From JABMRF01 sp964584985 (GTDB lineage: Bacteria > Patescibacteriota > Patescibacteriia > UBA11705 > JABHMO01), in contig CAZPBK010000001.1 in NCBI GenBank assembly GCA_964584985.1, forward strand, positions 1 to 64,000: a stretch of DNA of 64,000 bases, given 5' to 3'. Below the pieces are notes generated by a model, which was not told the origin of the DNA, made no database searches, and worked only from the letters and a program-made list of their open reading frames with translations. Shown in pieces: positions 46,943-56,124 of this stretch (within the stretch, counting starts at the first letter, position 1; every line of letters begins with the position of its first letter). Both the position numbers and the translations under genes were made by a program.

Positions 46943-47896
46943 ATGAAAAAGTCCACTCTACCCGTTTCCAAACACATAAAAGGTTTTTTGGATTATCTGG
47001 AGATTGAAAAAGGTTTAAGTAAAAAAACTCAGGAAAATTATTCCAGATATTTATCTCGTTTTGTTAAGTGGCTTAAAAAAGAACAAAAAGCTTGTTTGCT
47101 CCCCCACCAAATAGATCAAAAAATTCTCTGGCAATATAGAGTGTTTTTATCCAGAAAAACGCTGAGTCGCAGTTCGCAAACCAATTTAAAAAAGTCAACC
47201 CAGAATTACTACTTAATAGCTCTCAGGGCTTTATTAAGCTATTTTTCTGACAAAAACATCACTTCCCTGCCTTCAGACAAAATAAAGTTGGCCAAGCAAA
47301 GTAAAAACAGAAAAATACATTTTTTAACCTTGGATAAACTTAAGCAGTTGTTGTCTTCTCCAAATACTGAAAATGAGTCGGGTTTGCGTGATAAGGCTAT
47401 TTTGGAGACCTTGTTTTCCACCGGTTTGCGCGTGGCGGAACTTGTAAAATTAAACAGACAGCAATTTAATAATTTTAAAAAGGATTTTTTGGAAATAAAT
47501 ATTTTGGGAAAAGGTAATAAAACAAGAACAGTATATTTTTCCGAAAGAGCAATACAGGCTATTAAAAAATATTTATCCGAACGTAAAGATATTGATCCAG
47601 CCTTGTTTATAAATTATCGTCCGGGAGCGGATAAAGCTGAAACACGCAGATTAACCACCAGAGCAGTTGAGCTTATTGTGAAGAAATATGTGAAAATTGT
47701 GGGACTCCCTTTAAATACAACCCCTCATACTTTGCGACATTCTTTTGCTACCGATTTGCTCACACAAGGCGTGGACATTCGTCTTGTTCAAGAGTTTTTA
47801 GGACATTCTGATATTTCCACCACTCAAATTTATACGCATGTGACCAACAAAAAATTAAAAGATGTTTACAAAAAATTCCACAGCAAGGACATATAA
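46943..47896 (+). CDS. Xer-type tyrosine recombinase
   Basis: A 317-residue recombinase of the XerC/XerD/XerA type. The N-terminal SAM-like DNA-binding domain (1-110, 'FLDYLEIEKGLSKKTQENYSR' at its start) is followed by the catalytic domain with the Arg of 'STGLRVAEL', the His-x2-Arg of 'HTLRHSFATDLL', the His of 'FLGHSDISTT' and the nucleophile Tyr of 'QIYTHV'. It would resolve chromosome dimers at dif. XerC and XerD cannot be told apart here, and CPR genomes may use a single Xer. An integrase role is less likely, as no other mobile genes are near. Confidence 0.92.
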   Translation: MKKSTLPVSKHIKGFLDYLEIEKGLSKKTQENYSRYLSRFVKWLKKEQKACLLPHQIDQKILWQYRVFLSRKTLSRSSQTNLKKSTQNYYLIALRALLSYFSDKNITSLPSDKIKLAKQSKNRKIHFLTLDKLKQLLSSPNTENESGLRDKAILETLFSTGLRVAELVKLNRQQFNNFKKDFLEINILGKGNKTRTVYFSERAIQAIKKYLSERKDIDPALFINYRPGADKAETRRLTTRAVELIVKKYVKIVGLPLNTTPHTLRHSFATDLLTQGVDIRLVQEFLGHSDISTTQIYTHVTNKKLKDVYKKFHSKDI

Positions 47897-47933
47897 ATAT
47901 CCACAATGGAAACATGATAAAACCGGGATAAAA

Positions 47934-47942
47934 TGGTATAAT
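47934..47942 (+). promoter_or_regulatory. Extended -10 upstream of the small membrane protein
   Basis: TGGTATAAT (47934-47942) is an extended -10 element with no good -35. A short perfect hairpin, ATTGCTT-TT-AAGCAAT (47964-47979), follows in the leader. It may drive both the 79-residue protein and the giant surface protein. Confidence 0.5.
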
Positions 47943-48020
47943 AAATATATACAAGTTAAAGATATTGCTTTTAAGCAATAATTTTGGTTATGTACTTGTT
48001 TATTAATAAGAAAAAACAAT

Positions 48021-48260
48021 ATGAAAAAGATTTGGAGGTTTTTGGCTAAAGTGGCCTTGGGTCTACGCCGGAGTAAAAAAAAGCTGTTTTCTTTAATGAT
48101 CGGAATTTTAATTATACAGTTTTTATTAATTATTTTTATGTTTTTTACTATGGTAGGTATGCAAAAAAATATTGCAGAAAACAAAAAAGAAAGTCTTTCA
48201 AGGTTAAATCAAATATATGGCAAGGTCTATTTATTGGAAAGAAATCTTAGAAACAAATAA
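48021..48260 (+). CDS. 79-residue single-TM protein, unknown
   Basis: A small protein with a very basic N-terminus (net positive over residues 1-23), one membrane helix (about 25-47, 'LMIGILIIQFLLIIFMFFTM') and a charged helical C-terminus ('IAENKKESLSRLNQIYGK'). No family was recognised. It lies 48 bases before the giant surface protein gene and may assist its export or anchoring; that is inferred only from proximity. Confidence 0.55.
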   Translation: MKKIWRFLAKVALGLRRSKKKLFSLMIGILIIQFLLIIFMFFTMVGMQKNIAENKKESLSRLNQIYGKVYLLERNLRNK

Positions 48261-48308
48261 GCTATAAAATAATAAATTAAATATAAACACCAAAAATAAA
48301 ATCAATCT

Positions 48309-51300
48309 ATGAAAAATCTTATCAACAAGAATAAATTTTTAGCTGTTTGTTTTGTGCTAATGTTGATTTTCGGTTTTGGAGTATGGGGGTATTACAACTT
48401 TGGAGCCGTGGCCGCCTCCCCTTCAACCTTTGCGCCATCCTTGTCTGATGGCAACTATGAAAATTTATCCAGTGGCACAGCAACTGCGATAGGTACTTTG
48501 AATTTATACTCTGACTCTGCGACCAATGTAAATTCGGTTACTGTACAGTTTAATGGACGGAACGGTTTTGACCCTGATACTGATTTGGCTCCATTGGATC
48601 CGGGAGTTTCCGCTCCTATTATGATTTATAGCTCTGAAACATCATACAATAATAGTGATTCACCTATTATGGCTCCTTCTCCTGTGCAAGATCAAGGGGG
48701 AGGAGAATACACCTATGAACTTACTCCTATTGGAGGAGCTGATGTGCCCTTGGATTCAGACGGCAGATCTTTGTTTATCGTAATTCAGACAAATGGATCT
48801 CCAAATGTGGATCATATGTTTACTGTGACTGTGCCTCAGTCAGACGGAGTAGTTACCGATGATGGCAATCATGCTCTGTCCTCGGCAACTGTTTCCGGTA
48901 CATATGGTATGGGGAATTTGACCTTTTTTCGCCCCAAGCTTACGGGGGGATCTTCGGAAACATTAAGTGCTGACTCTCCCGTAGAACTAGGGACTTTGAA
49001 TCTTTCCTCCACTTCCTCCACGAATATAACTTCGATCACTGTTCAGTTTGACGGGGCTAACGGTTTTGACGCTACTACTGATCTAAAGCCGGTTGATCCC
49101 GGTGTATCCAGTCCTTTAATTATTTACAGTTCTGAACAATCATATAATAACGGAGACAGTCCTATTATGGGTGGCTCCACTCCTCAGGATCAAGGATCTG
49201 GTGTTTATACGGTAGAAGCAAGCCCGATCGGAGGAGCTGATATGTCCTTGGATTCTACGGTGCGTTCATTGTATTTGGTGACTCAAATATCTTCATCACC
49301 AACGGCGGGAGCCGAATTTACCGTTTCTGTTCCTCAGCCCGATGGAGTGGTTACCGAAGCCGGCAATTTGGGATTGGCCGAGGCAAGCAATTCAGGTACT
49401 TATTCTTTTGCCGGTTCAACAAATGTGAATTTGGTCGGTTACGGTCCCCTTAATGGAGAAACCGGACTTCCTCTCAATGTTCCGGTAGATATTGCATTTG
49501 ATAGTGATTTAGCCACGGCGGTGAAAAACAATTTAACTGATTATTTTTCAATAAGTCCTTCTTTGAGCGGAAGTTGGCAGTATTCGCAGGAATCTTGGGG
49601 AGAAACAGTTTACAGAGTTGGTTTTGTCAGTTCGGAAGATATGGCTTTGGACACTCAATATACTGTTTCTATTGATAAGTCAATTACAGATACGAACGGA
49701 TATTCTTTGTCTGTGGATTTGAGTAGTTTAATGAGCGGGTTTGCTTCACTGACCGACGCAGGCAGTGAGTATCAATTTAGTTTTACCACTTCCAGCGAGG
49801 ATATTCAGGGTGGCTTTTTTCCTCCGGTGGCTCAGGCCGGATTTCCACAACCGGGAATGAAAAATGTTTCCACGGATTTGCAGGATATAATGATTCATTT
49901 TGATCGAGAGAATATGGATGCCACTACTTTTACAACGGATAATATAGTTTTGTCTGAATCCGGAGGGAGCGCTTTGGGCGGATACACTGTCTCCCCTACT
50001 TCAGGCAATTCAGGATATTTAACCATTTCCAATTTTAGCCTGGATTCCAATAAAACATATACTGTTTCAGTTTCTCGTGAGGTAAAAGATGAAAACGGAC
50101 AACGGCTCTTGGGGTTACCCGTTGAAGGCCAGGATGAAAATGGTCCTTTTGAGTTTTCTTTTGTCACTGATTCCGATTCAGTGACCGCAAAGCCCACTTT
50201 GATCGGTTCAAATCTAGATTCTTATTTTAGTGAAGGAAGTTATATAAATGTTCCGCTGGGATTTGTAATGTTTTTCAGCTTTGATGAACCATTGAATGGA
50301 TCAACTGTTTCGGATTCAACTGTAAGTTTAAAAAAGGTTGATACGGACGAAACTGTGTCGGCTACGATTTCTTATCGAGCGGAAGGAAACCGTATTAGAA
50401 TAGAGCCGGATAGTGCCTTGGAAACCTCTACGAGCTACAGAGTTGAGTTTACCACCGGGATACAAAGCACCTATGGTCAATCAATGGACGAAAATAACTT
50501 GGAATTTTTAACAACCGGTACGGCCGATTCCACTTCACCTGTTTTGGAAGTGGCGGAAGCTGACAATTGCGGAGTATACATTTGGTTTGACGAGCCATTG
50601 GCCAGTTCAACAGTGCTTAATAAATCAAATTATACTTTAAAATTGCGTAGTGACGCCACTGACTGGTCAGCAGTTTCCGCTTCAACAGCTATTAGTAATG
50701 CGGTGTTAGACTGGAGCGCGGACGAGAACAGATTAACCATAAACGGACTAAGTTTAACGCCCGGAAATGAGTTTCAAATTATTTTAAATACAAATATTAC
50801 TGATTTGGCCGGAAATGCTTTAAGTTCTTCAGACAATGCCAATATAAAAACCGGCTATGTTTTTGACGCCGCCAAAACACCTTCCGGACAGTGTTTATCC
50901 GATTTGGATAATTACAATGAAGATGATTTTGACTGGAATACCATGGGAACAGAGCCGGTAAATGTCATGCCGAACACCAAGCTTATTTGTAATAATAGTA
51001 AATGGTTTGTTGATATACCGGTCACCTATGATTTGGCTAGCGGAAGTCTTATCAAACTGAGATTTCCGAACGGTTTTGATGTTACAAACGCTATTCCTGA
51101 CAGTTCCAGCCCGATAAACAGTGATTGGACATATGGTGACGATACGGTAACTTTTGCCTCAACTGATCCTGATAGTTCGGAAACCGGAGGTTCTCCAAAT
51201 GACGGAGTCGGATTTAATGGCAACTATGTGATAGTAAAAACTGACGGTGATATTATGGCCGGTGACTATATAAATTTTGATTTGGATCAAATAAGCAATA

Positions 51301-54300
51301 CTTGTGTCCCCAGTGATACGGACTCTTCGGGTTATCAAATACAAATTAAGCTGGTCGATCCTACCGGGGCAATGACTGAAGCTTTGGTTGCTCAGCCTTT
51401 TTGGTTGAATGGTGCGGGAACCGGGACAATATCAGGCAGTGTAAGCGGGGCGGCCAGTGAAGGAACAATGAATGTTTACTTGGAGTCCCCTTCAATCGGA
51501 TTGATTAATAAAACTGTTAGCGTGGATGATACTCCCGAGGCCGGAGATAACCAATTCAGTTTCAGCTATTTGCAGCCCGGAGAATATAAATTGTTCACTG
51601 ATCCTTATATGGATATAGGCGGAACTTCTTATTTTGGAAGTCCTCTTCCTCAACGAATCAATTTAGGTGAAGGTGAAACATCCGGTGGTAACACCATAAC
51701 TATTGCCACTGATTCCGCGGATGCAGGTGAATATAGTCAAAGTGTGAAGTTAATCGGTGATTTTACTACCGACGGAGTCAATGACAATGTGGACATATTT
51801 GCTCATTCCAGAGAAGGAAGTTTTAAGATAAAAACAGTAACTCCTGGTGATACCGGTCCTTCGGGAAACACTTATACTCTATATTTACCTGACGGATATT
51901 GGACAGTTGGTATTGGTAAATCAATGCAAAAAGCGGATAGTAAAATGAACATGGTTATGCCCGATTGGCAGCCGCCGGCTAACCAACAAGTTGAAATTTC
52001 AGGAAGCGGAAATTCTACTTCCAAGGATTTGCTCACCTTTGGTTTAGGAAGTCAATCACTTAAAACAATAAAAGGCACGGTTGTTGATGGAAGTGGAACA
52101 GGAATAGCCAATGCTCATGTTTTTGCCTATCGTCCGGAATCAAGCGACGGATTTTCCGGTTCTTTTGCTGAAACCGGTGGAGATGGCTCGTTTACTTTAA
52201 AGATTGGAGTTAACGGCATTTACAAAGTTGGCGCACAGATGCCCGGCTTACCTGGAAGTAAAGAAAGGACTGTGGAGGTTGCTAATTCTAATGTTACCGG
52301 TATAACTTTAAAGTTGAAAAAACCTAATTATACCATTACCGGAAAGGTTCAAGACAAAAATGGGAACAATGTTTCATATGCGCCGGTTTGGGCCTATGAG
52401 CCAAGCGGAAATAATCATGTGGACACAATGACCGGAACCAATGGTAATTATGTTCTGTATGTTGATCCCGGAACATGGCAAGTTGAAACCGATATTCCCG
52501 GAATGGGAGCCGTGCAATATAATTCAACCGTAACTATAACCGATGCTTCGGAAACCGGTATTAATTTGAAGCCGGATTCCGGTTTAACTTATTATACTGT
52601 TTCCGGTTCTATTAGCATTGAAGGTTCTACAAAAGCTTATACACCTCTTAGGTTGGTTAAGTATGACTCAGACGGCAACAATCTGGGGACTCAATACAGT
52701 ACCAGCACCGGTCCGAGCGGAAATTATTCAATCTCCGTGCCAGCGGGAATTTATAGAATGGATTCCTGGCTTCAGGAATATGGTGAGATCCAAAGAACCG
52801 ATGCTGACGATTACCCCACCACCAGAGCCAATGTAAACGCAACTTCCGGAAATGTCAGCGGTGCTAATATTTCTATAGATGCTGTTGGTATGGAAGAAGT
52901 GACCTTGAATATAACCAATGCTGGAGATTACAGCGGTCGCGAGGCTTTTGTGGTTTTTGAGGAAATTAATTCCACCACATTTGTGCCAACCGATTATAGA
53001 AAAGAGATGATTATCCATGACCTTTCACTAAACTCCAGCACAAACACCAAATTAAAACATGGTGACTATCAGGTATTTATGCATGTCCCCGGACTTGGGG
53101 ATTATATGCCGGCTGAAGGCGGTTCTGAAGCGGCCACTCCTGGATATTTTGATGTTGGTTTAACCAGTGCTGATTCAAATACTCTTAGCTTTACTTTGCC
53201 GGATGCAGCTACTGGATTATTGACCATTCAAGGTACCGTGACTAACGCCGATACTGATGCGGCCATTGAAAACGCTTGGGTTTGGCTGGAAAAATCAGGT
53301 CGGTCTTTTCACTCCGGCACAACAACCAATGCTTCGGGAGTATATCAATTTAATGTTCCTTATAGTGAAGGCACAGAGTATATGATTGGAGCGGAAATGC
53401 CCGGATATGTTTCGGCCACACCGGCTACATACACTATGGTTGATGAAGACAGCGATTTGGTTATAGATTCGGATCAAGATTTCAGTTTGACTTCTTCAGC
53501 TCTGCAAATTACCGGGAAAATATATGAGGATTCCAATAGCAATAATTCGTATGATTCGGGCGAGGAATTGGCAAATGGTAGAGTTTTTGCCGAAGAAGGC
53601 AGTTCAAATTTGGTGGCACACTCACCTGTTGACGCTACCGGGTCTTATAATTTAAATGTTACCGCCGGCGATTGGACAATCTACGGCGCCTCGGACGGAT
53701 ATGAAGAAACAGTTTATTCCTCCACGGTCACAGTTAGCGGTTCTTCCGTTTCCGGAGTTAATATAGATTTGAACCAAGATGCTTCGTGGACGCCAAAAAC
53801 CAAAAACAGTTCCATAACTCCGTCCAGTGGCGGAATAGTAGATGATTCGGAAGCAACCGGTACGGGAGTAAAATTAAATATTCCGGCCAATGCTTTGGGA
53901 AATTCCAGTGAAAGTGGCAGTGTGCAGATAAGTAAAACCAAATCGGTTTCCAAAACCAATTCTTCCAAGCCTCTTGGTTTTGAAGGTGTTGATATTACCG
54001 CTTCCAATTCTTCCGGGCAATCAATTAATAATCTGGATGGTGATGTTCAATTTGAATATATAATTTGGAAATCCGATTTGGATGCTTTAGTGGCTGAAAT
54101 TGATTCCACCAGCTCCAGCAAACTGAACAGCGTTAACGAGCTTTTGACTATGCAAGTGGCTTATTTTGATGAAACCAAAGGAGACTGGAATAAGTTTTCC
54201 AGTAATAGAAAAGCCTATTATAAAGCTGATTCAGAGGACGATTGGAAGCTTTACAGCGGTGCAGATGATAATACCAGTGACTTTGAAGAATTTTTAACTG

Positions 54301-55457
54301 CGGTTTATGTGGATGAAACTTTAAATACCGCTGATTTCAAGCTGGTTTTTAGCGCTCATACGGATCATTTTACCACTATCTCTGTAACTACCGCCAATTC
54401 TGGTCAATCAGGTACCCAAAGCTCAACTACGAGTCGTAGAAATGTCCCTGGAGATCAATCTGCCTCCTCAGGAGAAGAGACTCAGGATGAACAAGACGCG
54501 GATGTTGAAGACGAATTGGAAGATCAAGATGAAGAAGATATTGAGGAACAAAAAGATCAAGAAGAAGATGAAAGTTTGGAACCGGATGAACAAAAAAAGG
54601 AGCTGGTTGAAAGGATTATAAGCATGGAAAAGACTTTGCCTAAAGTGCCGGAAAAAAGAAGTATGCAAAAAGAAGTTTCCGCTCTTTCAGAATATATTAA
54701 TATGGTTAAAAAAGAACCTAAAACAAAAGCCGACTGGAGAGTGGTTAATTATCTGGCTTACGGTACAACCGGAAATATAATAGCTATGTCACAAAATGAT
54801 AAGAAAGGTCTTTTGGGAGATTATAAAGAAATATACGGTTATTTACCGCAAAACGATGCTGATTGGCACAACTTGGCTAATATGGCTGAGGGAGTTATTC
54901 CGTCCAGAGTACTAAGAGAGGAAGCCAAAGCTATTAAGGCTTTTGTTAGGTTATTTGGTCAAGCGGTTGAATTTTCCAACCCGGCTCATGAGAAGTTTGT
55001 TCACAGTGTCGCCTATAGACTAAGACCGGATAAACGGAATGTTGAAAAAGAAAAGTTGGCCTTAAGGCTTTTTGCTCAGAAGTATAATCAATTACCTGAT
55101 AGTGGATTTTTATGGTCTGTTGTTAGAGCCATTGCCTATTCAGGCGTTATAGCCGACAAGAGTAACGATCGGTTAGAAACAAAAGAAACTTCAGTAGTTC
55201 CGGTACAGCCTACCAAGGGGCGGGATTTGCAAAAAGAATTTGAAGCCATAAAGCGTTTTTCTAGTCTGGGCAAACAAATGCCAAAAGGTAAAACTTGGTC
55301 CGTGGTTCATTTTATCGCCTATGGTAGCACAAATGCTTCTAAACAAGTTTCACAAAAACAAAGATTTGATATTATTAAAGATTATTATGAGAATTACGGT
55401 AAAATGCCGACAACCGAGGCTGAGTGGCAAATAATCGCTGATAAATTTTCGTTATAA
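48309..55457 (+). CDS. Giant modular surface protein (2382 residues)
   Basis: An exported protein with a signal peptide or anchor (1-36, ending near 'GAVAAS'). Domains in order: two tandem repeats of about 165 residues (37-202 and 203-369) sharing 'LGTLNL', 'DPGVS', 'SPIM' and 'IGGAD'; several Big_5/SbsA-type Ig-like domains (about 370-880); a beta domain (about 905-1035); at least five CarboxypepD_reg-like beta repeats (about 1040-1820) with 'GTVVDGSG' or 'GKVQDKNG' type starts; a ZU5-like domain (about 1828-2030); an acidic linker (about 2055-2100); and six C-terminal repeats of 30-60 residues (2110-2382). It is probably a cell-surface or adhesive fibre. No sortase motif was seen, so the C-terminal repeats may do the anchoring. 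Confidence 0.85.
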   Translation: MKNLINKNKFLAVCFVLMLIFGFGVWGYYNFGAVAASPSTFAPSLSDGNYENLSSGTATAIGTLNLYSDSATNVNSVTVQFNGRNGFDPDTDLAPLDPGVSAPIMIYSSETSYNNSDSPIMAPSPVQDQGGGEYTYELTPIGGADVPLDSDGRSLFIVIQTNGSPNVDHMFTVTVPQSDGVVTDDGNHALSSATVSGTYGMGNLTFFRPKLTGGSSETLSADSPVELGTLNLSSTSSTNITSITVQFDGANGFDATTDLKPVDPGVSSPLIIYSSEQSYNNGDSPIMGGSTPQDQGSGVYTVEASPIGGADMSLDSTVRSLYLVTQISSSPTAGAEFTVSVPQPDGVVTEAGNLGLAEASNSGTYSFAGSTNVNLVGYGPLNGETGLPLNVPVDIAFDSDLATAVKNNLTDYFSISPSLSGSWQYSQESWGETVYRVGFVSSEDMALDTQYTVSIDKSITDTNGYSLSVDLSSLMSGFASLTDAGSEYQFSFTTSSEDIQGGFFPPVAQAGFPQPGMKNVSTDLQDIMIHFDRENMDATTFTTDNIVLSESGGSALGGYTVSPTSGNSGYLTISNFSLDSNKTYTVSVSREVKDENGQRLLGLPVEGQDENGPFEFSFVTDSDSVTAKPTLIGSNLDSYFSEGSYINVPLGFVMFFSFDEPLNGSTVSDSTVSLKKVDTDETVSATISYRAEGNRIRIEPDSALETSTSYRVEFTTGIQSTYGQSMDENNLEFLTTGTADSTSPVLEVAEADNCGVYIWFDEPLASSTVLNKSNYTLKLRSDATDWSAVSASTAISNAVLDWSADENRLTINGLSLTPGNEFQIILNTNITDLAGNALSSSDNANIKTGYVFDAAKTPSGQCLSDLDNYNEDDFDWNTMGTEPVNVMPNTKLICNNSKWFVDIPVTYDLASGSLIKLRFPNGFDVTNAIPDSSSPINSDWTYGDDTVTFASTDPDSSETGGSPNDGVGFNGNYVIVKTDGDIMAGDYINFDLDQISNTCVPSDTDSSGYQIQIKLVDPTGAMTEALVAQPFWLNGAGTGTISGSVSGAASEGTMNVYLESPSIGLINKTVSVDDTPEAGDNQFSFSYLQPGEYKLFTDPYMDIGGTSYFGSPLPQRINLGEGETSGGNTITIATDSADAGEYSQSVKLIGDFTTDGVNDNVDIFAHSREGSFKIKTVTPGDTGPSGNTYTLYLPDGYWTVGIGKSMQKADSKMNMVMPDWQPPANQQVEISGSGNSTSKDLLTFGLGSQSLKTIKGTVVDGSGTGIANAHVFAYRPESSDGFSGSFAETGGDGSFTLKIGVNGIYKVGAQMPGLPGSKERTVEVANSNVTGITLKLKKPNYTITGKVQDKNGNNVSYAPVWAYEPSGNNHVDTMTGTNGNYVLYVDPGTWQVETDIPGMGAVQYNSTVTITDASETGINLKPDSGLTYYTVSGSISIEGSTKAYTPLRLVKYDSDGNNLGTQYSTSTGPSGNYSISVPAGIYRMDSWLQEYGEIQRTDADDYPTTRANVNATSGNVSGANISIDAVGMEEVTLNITNAGDYSGREAFVVFEEINSTTFVPTDYRKEMIIHDLSLNSSTNTKLKHGDYQVFMHVPGLGDYMPAEGGSEAATPGYFDVGLTSADSNTLSFTLPDAATGLLTIQGTVTNADTDAAIENAWVWLEKSGRSFHSGTTTNASGVYQFNVPYSEGTEYMIGAEMPGYVSATPATYTMVDEDSDLVIDSDQDFSLTSSALQITGKIYEDSNSNNSYDSGEELANGRVFAEEGSSNLVAHSPVDATGSYNLNVTAGDWTIYGASDGYEETVYSSTVTVSGSSVSGVNIDLNQDASWTPKTKNSSITPSSGGIVDDSEATGTGVKLNIPANALGNSSESGSVQISKTKSVSKTNSSKPLGFEGVDITASNSSGQSINNLDGDVQFEYIIWKSDLDALVAEIDSTSSSKLNSVNELLTMQVAYFDETKGDWNKFSSNRKAYYKADSEDDWKLYSGADDNTSDFEEFLTAVYVDETLNTADFKLVFSAHTDHFTTISVTTANSGQSGTQSSTTSRRNVPGDQSASSGEETQDEQDADVEDELEDQDEEDIEEQKDQEEDESLEPDEQKKELVERIISMEKTLPKVPEKRSMQKEVSALSEYINMVKKEPKTKADWRVVNYLAYGTTGNIIAMSQNDKKGLLGDYKEIYGYLPQNDADWHNLANMAEGVIPSRVLREEAKAIKAFVRLFGQAVEFSNPAHEKFVHSVAYRLRPDKRNVEKEKLALRLFAQKYNQLPDSGFLWSVVRAIAYSGVIADKSNDRLETKETSVVPVQPTKGRDLQKEFEAIKRFSSLGKQMPKGKTWSVVHFIAYGSTNASKQVSQKQRFDIIKDYYENYGKMPTTEAEWQIIADKFSL
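54662..55454 (+). repeat. Six C-terminal 'YG-LP-W-AYG' repeats of the surface protein
   Basis: Repeats of 30-60 residues with the pattern hydrophobic-x2-Phe/Tyr-x3-Tyr-Gly-x-Leu/Met-Pro-x4-5-Trp-x2-Val-x2-hydrophobic-Ala-Tyr-Gly. Examples are 'YKEIYGYLPQNDADWHNLAN', 'FAQKYNQLPDSGFLWSVVRA', 'FSSLGKQMPKGKTWSVVHFI' and 'YYENYGKMPTTEAEWQIIAD'. The third copy is degenerate (no Trp). They follow an acidic linker and end the protein. No known domain was recognised. Confidence 0.7.
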
Positions 55458-55471
55458 AATCAAGATAAAAG

Positions 55472-55500
55472 CAAGCCCCGTAAAAAGGGCTTGTTTTTTT
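55472..55500 (+). terminator. Terminator after the giant surface protein gene
   Basis: CAAGCCC (55472-55478) pairs perfectly with GGGCTTG (55487-55493) around an 8-base loop, followed by seven T. Confidence 0.92.
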
Positions 55501-55516
55501 CTCTAAATAAAAAATA

Positions 55517-55538
55517 GACCAGATTTAAGAATCTGGTC
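55517..55538. terminator. Perfect hairpin abutting gap 2
   Basis: GACCAGATT (55517-55525) and AATCTGGTC (55530-55538) form a perfect 9-bp stem around TAAG and end exactly at the N-run. An A-rich stretch precedes it. It is probably a terminator for a minus-strand or unseen transcript, and may itself have broken the assembly. Confidence 0.6.
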
Positions 55539-55638
55539 NNNNNNNNNNNNNNNNNNNNNNNNNNNNNNNNNNNNNNNNNNNNNNNNNNNNNNNNNNNNNN
55601 NNNNNNNNNNNNNNNNNNNNNNNNNNNNNNNNNNNNNN
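55539..55638. other. Scaffold gap 2 (100 N)
   Basis: Exactly 100 N. No gene is visibly cut by it, and the flanks do not repeat each other. Confidence 0.99.
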
Positions 55639-55688
55639 TAAAATTAAACAATTATTGTCGGTTGGTTAAGCCGGCTTGGAAAGCGGTT

Positions 55689-56063
55689 TTATTTTTGAAA
55701 ATGTCCGCCTAAAATCGGATCAGCTTTTATTTTTTTTAAATTATCAGTTATTTGTTGATAAAATTCAGGATAATGCTGGCGAGTAATCCATTTACCACGA
55801 TATCTTTGCTTAAAAGGCGGTTTTTGCCAATGAGTGATCTCATGCACAATGGTTCGGATCAAGCCGTTTATGGATTTTGGTTTTAAGGTTTTGGCGGTGT
55901 AAATATCCAAAGTAATGACTTTGGTTTTAAAATTAATATAGCCCATAGTATAAGCGCCTGATTTTGGCCCTCTTCGTTGCATGATTCGTAGTTTTAAATC
56001 ATTTTGTTTTAAAATTGTACAGATTTTGGCAAACAATATTTGGGCCAGTTCCTCATGTTTCAT
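55689..56063 (-). CDS. Small HExxH putative metallopeptidase
   Basis: A 124-residue protein with the zinc-protease motif 'VHEITHW' near residue 75, preceded by an SprT-like pattern ('YTMGYINFKTKVITLDIY') in which beta strands lead to the HExxH helix. A later His in 'RQHYPEFYQQI' could be a third ligand. It has no signal peptide, so it is probably cytoplasmic. SprT-like proteases act on DNA-protein crosslinks, but the protein is too short and divergent to claim that. It lies between gap 2 and the M23 peptidase gene. Confidence 0.6.
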   Translation of the reverse strand: MKHEELAQILFAKICTILKQNDLKLRIMQRRGPKSGAYTMGYINFKTKVITLDIYTAKTLKPKSINGLIRTIVHEITHWQKPPFKQRYRGKWITRQHYPEFYQQITDNLKKIKADPILGGHFQK

Positions 56064-56124
56064 ATGCTTAAAGAATAAGCTGTTTAAGGCTTATTCTTGC
56101 TTATTTTAAGGTTTTTTATTAGTT

